Assembly: GCF_003352165.1 (NCBI RefSeq)
Contig: NZ_CP029176.1
Span: 2,542,001 to 2,606,000 of the forward strand
DNA length: 64,000 nt
Reading direction: 5' to 3'
DNA from: Acidibrevibacterium fodinaquatile
GTDB lineage: Bacteria; Pseudomonadota; Alphaproteobacteria; Acetobacterales; Acetobacteraceae
A program made the position numbers and the translations under genes. The notes under the pieces were generated by a model. That model ran no database searches. It was not told where the DNA came from and saw only the letters and a program-made list of their open reading frames with translations. Positions 43,862-53,136 of the stretch are shown one piece after another. Position 1 is the first letter of the stretch, and the number at the start of each line of letters is the position of its first letter.

Positions 43862-46093
43862 TCAGATCGGCACATCATGCTCGCGCGCCCACGCATCGAG
43901 CGGGCCGCGTAGACTAGCAACATCCCCGGCCTGGCGGCGCAGCGTCTCGAGGACGGCGCGGAATGCCGGAAAATCCGCCGCCGCCAGCGCCGCCTTCACC
44001 GGCAGGACCGCGGCAGCGTTCATCGAGAGCGTGGTGATCTCAAGGACCGCGAGGACGAGCGCCACCAGCGGCTCGCCGGCGGCCTCGCCGCAGAGCGAGA
44101 GCGGCACCCGCGCGGCAGCCGCACGGCGCGCGAGCGATTCGAGGAGGGTCAAAACCGGGGGCGAGAGAATATCATAACGTCCCGCCAGGGCTGGCGCGCC
44201 GCGATCGGCGGCGAACAAGAACTGCATCAGATCGTTCGAGCCGACGGAGACGAAATCCGCCGCCTCCAAAAGGCTGTCGATCTGCCAGAGCAGCGCCGGC
44301 ACCTCGATCATGCTGCCGATCGAAAGCCGCGCCGGCGGCGGGCGCACCCGCTCGCGCTCGGCGAGCAAAAGTGCCTTGGCGGCAACGAACTCGGCGACGG
44401 TCGCGACCATCGGAAACATCACCGAAAGCGGCCGCCCGCCGGCGGCGAGCAACAGGGCCCGCAATTGCCGCCGCAGCAAAGCCGGGCGATCGAGGCCAAC
44501 GCGGAGCGAGCGCCAACCCATCGCCGGGTTTTCCCCCCCCACCGCGTCAGCGTCCGGCAGCAGCTTATCGCCGCCGAGATCGAGGGTGCGAAACAGCACC
44601 GGCCGCCCCGCCGCCGCATCCAGCACCCGAGCATAAAGTGCCGCCTGCTCGGCGACATCGAGCAAGCGGCCGCGCGCCAGCATAGCGATTTCGGTGCGAA
44701 AGAGACCGATCCCCTCGGCGCCGACCCGATCGAGCGCCGCCAATTCCTGCGCGAGACCGGCATTGATCATCAGCCGGAAGGGAGTTCCATCGCGGCTCCG
44801 CGCCGGCGCCTGCGCGAGATCGGCCCAGGCGAGGGCACGCGCCGCCCGCTCGCGCGCTGCCCGCAAATACGCGCGTTGCAAATCCTCCGGCGGGCGCAGG
44901 ATCAGTTGTCCCTCGTCGCCATCGAGGATCGCAAGATCACCCGCCGTGGCCGCCGCCACCGCGTCCCGCACGCCGCCGAGCATGGGAAGGGCGAGGGCAC
45001 GGGCGATGATCGCCGCGTGGCCGGCAGCACTCGCTTCCTCGACCACCACCCCGGCAATGCCGCGCCCGTGCCAATCGAGCAGATGCGCCGGCCCCAGCCG
45101 CCGCGCGAGCAAAATCGCCCCCGGCGGCACCGGCGGCGGCGGCGCGCCCGCCTCGAGGGCGGCAAGCAGCCGCTCGGCGAGATCCTCGATATCGGCGACG
45201 CGTTCGCGCAGATAGGGATCATTGATGCGGCGCATGCGTTCGCGCACCTCGCTCGCCGCCCGCTCAACCGCCGCTTCCGCCGAAAGCCCGGCAGCAACGC
45301 GCCCGGCAACCCGTCGCAGCCAGCCAGCGTCCTCGGCGACCAGCCGATAGGCCTCGAGGACGTCGCGCGTCGTCGCCGCGGCTGGCAGCTCGCCTGAGGC
45401 CGCGATCAACTGATCGATCCCGTGGCGCATCCGCGCGACCGCTTGCGCAAGCCGCGCCTGCTCTCGCGCCGGATCGTCGGCGAGCAGCCGCGTCGGCGCC
45501 GGGCGTAGCCCATGCACCACCACCGGCCCGATCGCGAGGCCAGCGACCAGGGTCGTGCCGACAAAGTGCCGCGGCAGGGTGGTTGCCAAATCCTCGCCGC
45601 CGGGCTCGTTCGCGGCCATCGCGGCAAGCGGCTCGGCGAGCAGCATGGCAACGGTTTCCAAGGTCTCCGCCTCATCCTCGGCATAAAGCCGGGCTGCGCG
45701 GTTCTGCACCACGATGACGCCGAGCATCCTGCCGGCCCGCCGCACCGGCACCGCGAGCAACGCGGCGAAAGGCTCCTCACCGGTTTCCGGGCGATAGGCG
45801 AAGGCGGGATGGTTCTGCGCATCGGGAAGATTGAGGGTATCGCCGGTCGCCGCCGACAACCCGACCAACCCTTCGCCGATCCGGAGCCGAGTGCGTCCCA
45901 CCGCCTCGGGGCGCAACCCGTGCGTTGCCACGAGTTCCAGCACCTCGCCCGGCCGCAGGGCGTAGATCGAACACACCTCGCTCACCATTTCGGCGGCGAT
46001 GACGGCGGCGAGTTCGGAGAGCGGCGCCGCACTGCGCGCCATCAGGTCGCGGAGCCGCGCGAGCAGGCGCCGGCTCATGGCGCCGGTGGTCAC
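43862..46093 (-). CDS. ptsP: PTS-Ntr phosphoenolpyruvate-protein phosphotransferase
   Basis: PtsP (EI-Ntr) takes phosphate from PEP and passes it to NPr and EIIA-Ntr, a regulatory relay tied to nitrogen and carbon status. The 743-residue protein has an N-terminal GAF domain (about residues 20-160), a phospho-His domain with VEEASAAGHAAIIARALALP (His359) and a PEP-binding barrel with GIGLFRTEIAML, VMFPMVATVAEF and LSLCGEAAG. The usual GGxTSHAAI context is altered to ASAAGHAAI but the His is kept. Genes for NPr and EIIA-Ntr are not in the window. Confidence 0.93.
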   Translation of the reverse strand: MTTGAMSRRLLARLRDLMARSAAPLSELAAVIAAEMVSEVCSIYALRPGEVLELVATHGLRPEAVGRTRLRIGEGLVGLSAATGDTLNLPDAQNHPAFAYRPETGEEPFAALLAVPVRRAGRMLGVIVVQNRAARLYAEDEAETLETVAMLLAEPLAAMAANEPGGEDLATTLPRHFVGTTLVAGLAIGPVVVHGLRPAPTRLLADDPAREQARLAQAVARMRHGIDQLIAASGELPAAATTRDVLEAYRLVAEDAGWLRRVAGRVAAGLSAEAAVERAASEVRERMRRINDPYLRERVADIEDLAERLLAALEAGAPPPPVPPGAILLARRLGPAHLLDWHGRGIAGVVVEEASAAGHAAIIARALALPMLGGVRDAVAAATAGDLAILDGDEGQLILRPPEDLQRAYLRAARERAARALAWADLAQAPARSRDGTPFRLMINAGLAQELAALDRVGAEGIGLFRTEIAMLARGRLLDVAEQAALYARVLDAAAGRPVLFRTLDLGGDKLLPDADAVGGENPAMGWRSLRVGLDRPALLRRQLRALLLAAGGRPLSVMFPMVATVAEFVAAKALLLAERERVRPPPARLSIGSMIEVPALLWQIDSLLEAADFVSVGSNDLMQFLFAADRGAPALAGRYDILSPPVLTLLESLARRAAAARVPLSLCGEAAGEPLVALVLAVLEITTLSMNAAAVLPVKAALAAADFPAFRAVLETLRRQAGDVASLRGPLDAWAREHDVPI

Positions 46094-46115
46094 GGGCGGG
46101 ATGTCCCGTGCCGGG

Positions 46116-47198
46116 TCATTCCCTCGGCGAGGGCGGCGCCGCGCGTGCCAAGCGCGCGGCGAGCGCGGCTTCGGCCTGGCTCTCGAGTTCGGCGATGATC
46201 GCTGAGATCGGCTGGATCGCCGCGACTATGCCGACCGACTGGCCGGCCATCACCGATCCGGTCTCGACATCGCCCTCGATCACCGCGCGCCGCAGGGCAC
46301 CGGCCCAGAAATGCTCGATCTCGAGCTGTGCCGCCTCGCGTGTGAGTTCGCCGGCGAGAAACCGGTCACGCACTGCTATCTGATGGGCGAGAAAGCGCCG
46401 CGTGCCTTCATTGGCGAGGCCACGCACCGGGATCACCGGAAAGCGCTCATCGAGCTGCACCGAGGGCACCGCGTCGCGGGCATGGGCGCGCAGAAAGGCT
46501 TCCTTGAATCGCGGATGGGCGATCGATTCGGTGCTGGCGACGAAGCGGGTGCCGAGCTGCGCGCCGGCCGCCCCCATCTCGAGATAGGCGAGAATCGCCT
46601 CGCCGCGGCCGATTCCGCCGGCGACGAATACCGGCACCTCATCGATATGGGGGAGGATTTCCTGTGCGAGCACGGTCAACGAAACTGGGCCGATATGGCC
46701 GCCGGCTTCCGATCCCTCGATCACCAGCGCGTCGGCGCCGAGCCGCACCAAGCGCCGCGCCAAGGAGAGCGCCGGGGCAAAGCAGATCACCCGCGCGCCG
46801 CCATCCTTGATCGCGCGGATCGCGCCGCCCGGTGGCAGGCCGCCGGCGAGCACGACATGCGTGACACCGGCCGCGAGTGTCACCGCGATCAGCGCATCGA
46901 GCGCCGGATGCATGGTAATCAGATTGACCCCAAACGGCCGATCGGTCAGCGCTTGCGTGGCCGCAATCTCGGCGGCGAGCAAATCAGGCCCCATGGCGCC
47001 GCAGGCGATGACGCCGAAGCCGCCGGCGTTGGAAATCGCGGCGACGAGATGGCGCTCGCTCACCCAGCTCATCGCACCGCCCAGAATCGGCACGCGCGCG
47101 CCGAGAAAGGCGGCGCCACGCGCAAACAGCCGGGCGAGTTCGGCGGCGGGGGTTGCGGCAGTGTCCGGGGGGGTGATGTCAGGCGGCATCGAGGCCAT
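46116..47198 (-). CDS. Nitronate monooxygenase family flavoprotein
   Basis: The 360-residue TIM-barrel flavoprotein belongs to the nitronate monooxygenase (2-nitropropane dioxygenase)/FabK group. Hallmarks are the N-terminal PILGGAMSWVSERHLVAAISNAGGFGVI, VIEGSEAGGHIGP (with the catalytic His), PVFVAGGIGRGEAILAYLEMGAAGAQLGTRF and a late GLANEGT region. It probably oxidises alkyl nitronates with FMN; an enoyl-ACP reductase (FabK) role cannot be ruled out. The start overlaps the lysC end by about 20 bases; Met at 47189 is an equal alternative. Confidence 0.85.
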   Translation of the reverse strand: MASMPPDITPPDTAATPAAELARLFARGAAFLGARVPILGGAMSWVSERHLVAAISNAGGFGVIACGAMGPDLLAAEIAATQALTDRPFGVNLITMHPALDALIAVTLAAGVTHVVLAGGLPPGGAIRAIKDGGARVICFAPALSLARRLVRLGADALVIEGSEAGGHIGPVSLTVLAQEILPHIDEVPVFVAGGIGRGEAILAYLEMGAAGAQLGTRFVASTESIAHPRFKEAFLRAHARDAVPSVQLDERFPVIPVRGLANEGTRRFLAHQIAVRDRFLAGELTREAAQLEIEHFWAGALRRAVIEGDVETGSVMAGQSVGIVAAIQPISAIIAELESQAEAALAARLARAAPPSPRE

Positions 47199-48399
47199 AG
47201 GCGGTATGGAGGGCGCGGACGGCGAGTTCGATATATTCGGCGCCGATCAAGACGCTCACCTTGATTTCGCTGGTCGAGATCACCTGGATGTTGATCCCTT
47301 TCTCGGCCAGCGTGCGGAACATGGTGCTGGCAACGCCGGCGTGGCTGCGCATGCCAACCCCGACGACGCTGACCTTGGCGACATCGCGATCGGCGGTGAT
47401 TTCGGCATAGCCGATCGCCTCCTTGATCCCGGCAAGGGTTGCCTCGGCGCGCGGCAGATCGGCCTTGGGGACGGTGAAGGTCATGTCGGTGGTGCCGTCG
47501 GCGGCGACGTTTTGCACGATCATGTCGACATTGATCGCAGCACTCGCGAGCGGCCCGAAGATCGCGGCGGCGATGCCCGGCCGGTCGGGCACCCGGCGGA
47601 TGGTGATCTTGGCTTCGTCGCGCGAATAGGCGATGCCGGCGACCAGGGCTTTTTCCACGATTTCATCCTCATCCACGACCAGGGTGCCGGGCGCTTCGGC
47701 GAAGCTCGAGAGCACCTGCACCCGGACTTTTTCCTTCATCGCCAGCTCGACGCTCCGCGTTTGCAGCACCTTGGCGCCGACGGAGGCGAGTTCCAGCATC
47801 TCCTCATAGGTGATCTTATCGAGCTTGCGGGCTTTTGCCACGATGCGCGGATCGGTGGTGAAAACCCCCTCGACGTCGGTATAGATGTCACAGCGATCGG
47901 CCGCCAGCGCCGCCGCCAGCGCGACCGCCGAGGTGTCCGAGCCGCCGCGCCCGAGGGTGGTGACGCGATGATCGGGCCCCAGCCCTTGGAACCCGGTGAC
48001 CACCGCGACCTGGCGCAACTCGCGCATCCGGCGGATGAGTTCCGCCCCCTCGATCGTATCGATCCGCGCTTTGCCATGCGCGCCATCGGTGCGGATCGGG
48101 ATCTGCCAGCCCTGCCAGGAGCGCGCCTCGATCCCGATATGCTGCAAGGCGATGGCGAGGAGGCCGCTCGTCACCTGCTCGCCGGTCGCGACCACGGCAT
48201 CGTATTCGCGCGCATCATGCAGCGGCGAGAGTTCCTGACACCAGGCGACGAGCTGGTTGGTGACACCAGCCATCGCCGAGACCACGACCGCGACCTCGTT
48301 GCCGGCATCGACCTCACGCTTGACGCGCGCGGCGACGTTGCGAATGCGCTCCGGATCGGCGACCGAAGTGCCGCCGAACTTCATGACGATGCGAGCCAT
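47179..48399 (-). CDS. lysC: Aspartokinase
   Basis: LysC phosphorylates aspartate, the entry step to lysine, threonine, methionine and diaminopimelate. The 406-residue protein has the kinase start VMKFGGTSVADPERI, TLGRGGSDTSAVALAAAL and YTDVEGVFTTDPRIV, then two ACT domains (ITIRRVPDRPGIAAAIFGPLA and VSVVGVGMRSHAGVASTMFRTL) that bind feedback inhibitors. The length fits alpha/beta-type bacterial aspartokinases. It is divergent from ubiG across a 96-base gap. Confidence 0.96.
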   Translation of the reverse strand: MARIVMKFGGTSVADPERIRNVAARVKREVDAGNEVAVVVSAMAGVTNQLVAWCQELSPLHDAREYDAVVATGEQVTSGLLAIALQHIGIEARSWQGWQIPIRTDGAHGKARIDTIEGAELIRRMRELRQVAVVTGFQGLGPDHRVTTLGRGGSDTSAVALAAALAADRCDIYTDVEGVFTTDPRIVAKARKLDKITYEEMLELASVGAKVLQTRSVELAMKEKVRVQVLSSFAEAPGTLVVDEDEIVEKALVAGIAYSRDEAKITIRRVPDRPGIAAAIFGPLASAAINVDMIVQNVAADGTTDMTFTVPKADLPRAEATLAGIKEAIGYAEITADRDVAKVSVVGVGMRSHAGVASTMFRTLAEKGINIQVISTSEIKVSVLIGAEYIELAVRALHTAYGLDAA

Positions 48400-48495
48400 C
48401 TCTCCCCCGGGGAACGGCCGGCCGGCTCAGGCGCGCGGCGCGCGGTTTGCCGGCTCGACGGGGATGACATAAAGCCGTCCCCGAGGAGAGGCAAC
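48400..48495. promoter_or_regulatory. Divergent promoter region between lysC and ubiG
   Basis: These 96 bases are the only space for both promoters. GAGGAGAGG at 48483-48491 is the ubiG ribosome-binding site. The region is GC-rich, and I see no operator or riboswitch fold that I can name. Confidence 0.35.
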
Positions 48496-49257
48496 ATGCG
48501 GCACGAAGACTCCGGCCATCCGGGCGCCGATCTCCAAAGCGCGGACAATGTCTCGGCTGCCGAGATCGCGCGTTTCGCAGCGCTCGCCGAGACCTGGTGG
48601 GATCCGGCCGGGCCGATGCGGGCGTTGCATCGGATGAACGGGATTCGCGTCGGCTGGGCGCTGGCGCGGTTTCGTGAGCGATGCGGCGCGCGGCCGCTCC
48701 GCCTGCTCGATGTCGGCTGCGGCGCCGGGCTCGCCGCGGAAGCGCTGGCCAGCGCCGGCCATGAGGTCATCGGTCTCGACGCCAGCGATGCCGTGATCGC
48801 CGCCGCCCGCCGCCACGCCGAGGGGCAGAACCTTCCCCTCCGCTATCGCGTCGGAACACTCGCCGCGTTGATCGACGAGGGCGCGGTTTTCGACGCCGTC
48901 ACCGCCTTCGAGGTGATCGAGCACGTGCCCGAGCCGCGCCGCTTCCTCGCCGAGATCGCCTCTCTCCTCGCCCCTGGTGGGGTTCTCGTGCTGTCGACGC
49001 TCAACCGCACGAAGCGCTCGCTCGCGTTCGGCAAATTCGCCGCCGAGTATCTGCTGCGCTGGGCGCCGCCGGGGACGCATGACTGGCGGCGCTTTCTGAC
49101 GCCAGCCGAGATCGAGGACGGGCTCGGCGCCGCCGGGATGGGTCTCTTCGATCTCGCCGGGATGCGCTTCGATCCGCTCCGCCTGCGGTTTTGCCTGAGC
49201 CGCGACGTCGCCATCAATTACCTGCTGGCTGCGTGGAAACCGGCGTCCTCGCCGTAA
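48496..49257 (+). CDS. ubiG: Ubiquinone biosynthesis O-methyltransferase
   Basis: UbiG performs both O-methylations of the ubiquinone ring. The 253-residue protein has the family N-terminus (EIARFAALAETWWDPAGPMRALHRMN), SAM motif I LLDVGCGAGLAAEALA, VTAFEVIEHVPEP and the ending RDVAINYLLAAWK. The Met at 48496 was chosen for its GAGGAGAGG site and normal length; the open frame upstream runs antisense through lysC. Coq7, another ubiquinone enzyme, is encoded near the window's end. Confidence 0.95.
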   Translation: MRHEDSGHPGADLQSADNVSAAEIARFAALAETWWDPAGPMRALHRMNGIRVGWALARFRERCGARPLRLLDVGCGAGLAAEALASAGHEVIGLDASDAVIAAARRHAEGQNLPLRYRVGTLAALIDEGAVFDAVTAFEVIEHVPEPRRFLAEIASLLAPGGVLVLSTLNRTKRSLAFGKFAAEYLLRWAPPGTHDWRRFLTPAEIEDGLGAAGMGLFDLAGMRFDPLRLRFCLSRDVAINYLLAAWKPASSP

Positions 49258-49340
49258 TGTGAGCGGATTTCCGCCGCTCGGTGCTGTTCTGGCGGCCTCG
49301 AAAGCCCTTATCTCCAGGCTTCATTCCCAAAGGAGCCGAC

Positions 49341-50084
49341 ATGACCCGCGACGAGATTCTCGCCTCTTCCTCCATGCCGCTCGTAAGCCCGAGCTATCCC
49401 AAAGGGCCCTATCGTTTCATCAACCGCGAATATCTGGTCATCCATTATGAAAGCGACCCCGATGCGATCCGCGCCATGCTGCCCGAGCCGCTGGAGCCGG
49501 ACGGCAACCATGTGTTTTTCGAATGGATGAAAATGCCGGATTCGTCGGGGTTCGGAAGCTACCAGGAAAGCGGCTGCGGCATCGCCGCGAAATGGAACGG
49601 AACGCCCTGCAACTATAGCGCCCAGATGTATCTCGATGACGAGGCGCCGACGACGGGCGGGCGGGAAATCTGGGGATTTCCGAAAAAAATCGGCCAGCCC
49701 GATCTCCGCATCATCCACGACACCCTGACCGGCACCCTGCATTACGACGATATCCGCGTCGCCATGGGCACCATGGCCTATAAATACCCCGATCTCGTGC
49801 TCGATCACGGGAAGGTGAAGGCGGAGATGGAGAAGCTCAACGTCAATCTCAAATTCATCCCCCATATCGATGGCACGCCGCGGATCGCTGAGCTGATCGG
49901 CTATCACCTCACCGACATTACCGTGAAGGGCGCCTGGGGCGGGCCGGCGCGGCTCGATCTCGTCGCCCATGTCAATTGCCGGGTCGCTGATCTGCCGGTG
50001 CGGAAAGTGCTGTACGGCCGTCACCTGGTCGCCGACCTCACCTTGCCCTACGGCAAGGTTCTGCACGATTATCTCGCCCGCTGA
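49341..50084 (+). CDS. adc: Acetoacetate decarboxylase
   Basis: Adc converts acetoacetate to acetone and CO2. The 247-residue protein carries the Schiff-base site REIWGFPKKIGQP with Lys115 and Lys116, the same numbers as the catalytic pair in the Clostridium acetobutylicum enzyme. PSYPKGPYRFINREYLVI and NYSAQMYLDDEAPTTGGREIW are also conserved. AAAGGAGC precedes the ATG. The next gene, 35 bases on, is a 3-hydroxybutyrate dehydrogenase, so both act on acetoacetate, perhaps from polyhydroxybutyrate turnover. Confidence 0.94.
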   Translation: MTRDEILASSSMPLVSPSYPKGPYRFINREYLVIHYESDPDAIRAMLPEPLEPDGNHVFFEWMKMPDSSGFGSYQESGCGIAAKWNGTPCNYSAQMYLDDEAPTTGGREIWGFPKKIGQPDLRIIHDTLTGTLHYDDIRVAMGTMAYKYPDLVLDHGKVKAEMEKLNVNLKFIPHIDGTPRIAELIGYHLTDITVKGAWGGPARLDLVAHVNCRVADLPVRKVLYGRHLVADLTLPYGKVLHDYLAR

Positions 50085-50119
50085 GCGCATCCCGATTCAC
50101 CCTCAAGGAGAAAAATCAC

Positions 50120-50905
50120 ATGAGTCTCAAAGGTAAGGTGGCGTTGGTCACCGGCTCGACCAGCGGGATCGGCCTCGGCATCGCGCACGCCCTAGCCGCA
50201 GAAGGCGCGCACATCATGTTCAATGGTCTCGGCGATCGCGCCGCGATCGACACGCTGGTGCGCGACACGGCGGCCAAATTTTCGGTCAAAACCGCGTTCT
50301 CGGGCGCCGATATGACCAAGCCCGCGGAAATCCGCGGCATGATTGCGGAGGCGCAAAAGACCCTCGGCGGGCTCGATATCCTGGTGAATAACGCCGGCAT
50401 CCAGTTCGTCGCGGCGGTGGAGGATTTCCCGGCCGAGAAGTGGGATGCGATCATCGCGATCAATCTCTCGGCGGCGTTTCACGCGATCAGCGCCGCGATC
50501 CCGGCGATGAAACAGAAAGGCTGGGGGCGGATCATCAACATCGCCTCCGCCCATGGCCTGGTCGCGAGCCCGCACAAGGCGGCCTATGTCGCCGCCAAGC
50601 ACGGCATCGTCGGCCTCACCAAAGTGGTCGCGGTCGAGGCCGCCAATGACGGCGTCACCGTCAATGCCATCTGCCCGGGCTGGGTGCTGACGCCGCTCGT
50701 GCAAAAGCAGCTCGAGGATCGCGCCAAGCAGAACGGCACCAGCGTCGAGCAGGAAAAGAAGGCGATGCTCGCCGAAACCCAGCCGATGCAGCAATTCTCC
50801 ACCCCCGAGGAGATCGGGGCGCTGGCGGTGTTCCTGTGCTCGGACGGGGCCAAGACCATCACCGGCGTGCCGCTGTCGATCGATGGCGGCTGGGTCGCGC
50901 ACTGA
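50120..50905 (+). CDS. bdhA: D-3-hydroxybutyrate dehydrogenase
   Basis: This short-chain dehydrogenase of 261 residues interconverts D-3-hydroxybutyrate and acetoacetate with NAD(H). It has the NAD loop TGSTSGIGLGIA (residues 11-22), NNAGIQFV, and the catalytic Ser143, Tyr156 and Lys160 (SAHGLVASPHKAAYVAAK). The lengthy insert WVLTPLVQKQLEDRA and the QFSTPEEIGALAVFLCS region match the BdhA subfamily. A strong AAGGAG site precedes it. It is in an operon-like pair with adc. Confidence 0.92.
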   Translation: MSLKGKVALVTGSTSGIGLGIAHALAAEGAHIMFNGLGDRAAIDTLVRDTAAKFSVKTAFSGADMTKPAEIRGMIAEAQKTLGGLDILVNNAGIQFVAAVEDFPAEKWDAIIAINLSAAFHAISAAIPAMKQKGWGRIINIASAHGLVASPHKAAYVAAKHGIVGLTKVVAVEAANDGVTVNAICPGWVLTPLVQKQLEDRAKQNGTSVEQEKKAMLAETQPMQQFSTPEEIGALAVFLCSDGAKTITGVPLSIDGGWVAH

Positions 50906-50978
50906 CCGGGCGCTGCGCTCGGCGCGCGCGTGATGGCGGCCGGCGGCGAGCGCCCCGGCCGCACCGTCGCTCGCCCTG

Positions 50979-52442
50979 ATGGGAGCGGCGCCTGAGCGAT
51001 TCATGGCGGCGCGCGCCGCTTTGCCGCTGAGCGGTGTTTGCTATGCGCTGGTCTGGCTCGGAACGCTGCTTTCTGAGATCGCCGGGCTGCGGCTTGCCGG
51101 CGATGCCGCGGGGCTGTTCTTGCTCGCGTTCCTCGTCTTGGAATGGCCGCGCCAGAGCCGCTATGCCCGCTTCGTGCTGGTCGGTTTTGCCGCCGCCGGC
51201 GGGGTCGGCATCACGCTTTCGGCGCAGAGCGGCGCTGCGGCGATCGGCCTCTTTCTGACCGGCTGGCGGCGCGGCGCGGCGCTCGCGGCGTTCTATTTCG
51301 CGCTCGCGGCCCTGCGCGACGCGGCGGAAACCAGCCCGCTTTTTCGCCGCTCGGGGCGGCTTCTGCTCGCCCAACCGCCCGGGCGGCGTTACGCCGCGCT
51401 CACCATCGGCGGCCATCTTTTTGGTATCATCCTCTCCTATGGCGCGATCGACCTGCTCGGCGCCATGGTCAGCCGCACCCGTGCCGAGGGGACGCCGGTG
51501 GCGCTGCCGGCGCGGCGCATGATGCTCGCCATCAATCGCGGCTTTTGCACGGTGAATGCCTGGAATCCGCTCAATGTGATGACCGCGGTGGTGACGACGG
51601 CGGTGCCGGCGGCGCCGATGCGACTCTTGATGCCGCTCGGCCTGGTTGCCGCGCTGTTGATGATGGCGATCGGCTGGGCGGAGGATCGCTGGCGCTGGCG
51701 GCGGCAGGGGGAGCGGGCGGCATTGCCGGCGGTTGCCATCGGGTGGGCGGAGCCGCTGCGCCTGATCGGCCTGGTCGGGCTGGTGATGGCGCTTGCCACG
51801 GCCGCCAATGCCGCCCTCGGCGGCGGGCTGATCGTCGCGGTGACTTTGGTCGTGCCGCTGGTCGCGCTGATCTGGGTCGGGGCGCAGACATGGGGTGGCA
51901 TCGCTCAGCTCGGCGCTGTCGGTGTGAAGCCGTCCGCCCTGCCGGCCTGGCTCAGCCGGCGCGGCCGGCGCTTCATCGCCCGCGCGCCGGCGTTTCGCGC
52001 CGAAGCCCTGGTACTCGGCGCCTCCGGCTTCATGGGGGTGGCACTCGGCGGGGCTTTGTCAGGCGCCGGACTGCTGCCGCACCTCTCTCGCGTGCCGCCG
52101 CTTACGATCCCGCTCGCGGTGCCGCCTCTCCTCATGCTCACCGGGCAGATCGGGCTCAATCCGATCGCGGTCGTCGCGCTCATCGGTGCTGCGATTCCCG
52201 ATCCCGCGGCGCTCGGCGTCGCACCCGCGGCGCTCGCTTTCGCCTGCATGCTCGGCTGGGCGCTCGCGGTCTCAGTGACACCGATGTCGGCGAGCGCGAT
52301 CACCACCGCGCGCTGGCTCCATGTCTCGCCCTGGCGGGTGAGCACGGTCTGGAACGCCGGCTTCGCCGCCGCCTCACTCGTACTTGCCTGGGGCGCGATC
52401 GGGGCCATCTCTCTCGCGATGGATCGCCTCAGAGGAGGATAG
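50979..52442 (+). CDS. Polytopic membrane protein of unknown function
   Basis: The 487-residue protein has roughly 11-12 hydrophobic segments, starting about residue 14. Polar motifs between helices include RGFCTVNAWNPLNVMTAV near residue 185-200, and VSVTPMSASAITTARWL near 430. The two Asn/Ser/Thr-rich breaks in helices resemble the hairpin motifs of ion-transporter superfamily carriers (DASS, CitM, NhaD), but this is topology only. I cannot name a substrate. It is followed after one base by a DUF4410 lipoprotein gene. Met at 51003 is an alternative start. Confidence 0.65.
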   Translation: MGAAPERFMAARAALPLSGVCYALVWLGTLLSEIAGLRLAGDAAGLFLLAFLVLEWPRQSRYARFVLVGFAAAGGVGITLSAQSGAAAIGLFLTGWRRGAALAAFYFALAALRDAAETSPLFRRSGRLLLAQPPGRRYAALTIGGHLFGIILSYGAIDLLGAMVSRTRAEGTPVALPARRMMLAINRGFCTVNAWNPLNVMTAVVTTAVPAAPMRLLMPLGLVAALLMMAIGWAEDRWRWRRQGERAALPAVAIGWAEPLRLIGLVGLVMALATAANAALGGGLIVAVTLVVPLVALIWVGAQTWGGIAQLGAVGVKPSALPAWLSRRGRRFIARAPAFRAEALVLGASGFMGVALGGALSGAGLLPHLSRVPPLTIPLAVPPLLMLTGQIGLNPIAVVALIGAAIPDPAALGVAPAALAFACMLGWALAVSVTPMSASAITTARWLHVSPWRVSTVWNAGFAAASLVLAWGAIGAISLAMDRLRGG

Positions 52443-52443
52443 C

Positions 52444-53136
52444 ATGCCGAGACGGCGCTGGTTTCTCGCTTTGGCCGCCCTTGCGTTCGCCGGCTGCGGC
52501 GCTGAAACGATCCCGGCCACCGCCCACCTGCCGCGCCCCGCGCGCATCTATGTCGAGGATTTCCATGCCCCCGCGGCAACCGCCTTGGTTGACACCAATC
52601 AGTTCAGCTACGTCATGGAAGGGCTGGATTATCCGCGCGATGCCCGTTCGCGCGCGGCTGATGCCGCGGCGGCACAAGTGGCGGTGCGCGAGACATTGAT
52701 CGGCGAACTCCGCGCTATGGGTTTTGATGCCCGCCCCGGCTCAGCCGCCGACTTCTCGGGCGATGCTGTCATCATCGCCGGCAGCATCACCAATATCATC
52801 GAGGCGCTGCCGAGCCAGCTCGCGACCCTCGAGGTTGGCGCCCCAGCGAGCCAGGTGAACGCGCGGAGCGATGTTCTCTACCGATCCGCCGGCCAAGCGC
52901 CGCAGCGCTGGCAAGAATTTACCGTCAATGCGCCAGTGGTGCCTTCGCCAGAGGAGGCACAGACCAGCGCGGGCGCCTATGGCACGTCGATCGCTTATCT
53001 TCCGCCCCAATCGGCCGACATCCGCACCCGCGACGTCGCGCTCCAGGCGCACCGCCTCGCCTTGCGGCTGGCTGCCCGCCTTCGCATCCTGTTCGCGGCC
53101 GAGGGCTGGCTCAGTCCGACGCCTGCGGCGAAATGA
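52444..53136 (+). CDS. DUF4410-type lipoprotein
   Basis: The 230-residue precursor has a lipobox (LALAALAFAGC, Cys18). The mature part, RIYVEDFHAPAATALVDTN and VAVRETLIGELRAMGFDARPG, then a beta-strand and helix pattern ending in LALRLAARLRILFAAEGWL, resembles DUF4410 proteins. Function is unknown. AGAGGAGG precedes the ATG. Its last 26 bases overlap the convergent MHS transporter gene. It is closely spaced behind the membrane protein gene, so the two may work together. Confidence 0.7.
   Translation: MPRRRWFLALAALAFAGCGAETIPATAHLPRPARIYVEDFHAPAATALVDTNQFSYVMEGLDYPRDARSRAADAAAAQVAVRETLIGELRAMGFDARPGSAADFSGDAVIIAGSITNIIEALPSQLATLEVGAPASQVNARSDVLYRSAGQAPQRWQEFTVNAPVVPSPEEAQTSAGAYGTSIAYLPPQSADIRTRDVALQAHRLALRLAARLRILFAAEGWLSPTPAAK

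Noticed and set aside
46807-48495. Long rightward extension of the ubiG reading frame
   Set aside because: It runs antisense through lysC and the nitronate monooxygenase gene. The conserved UbiG sequence begins only at 48496, behind a good ribosome-binding site.
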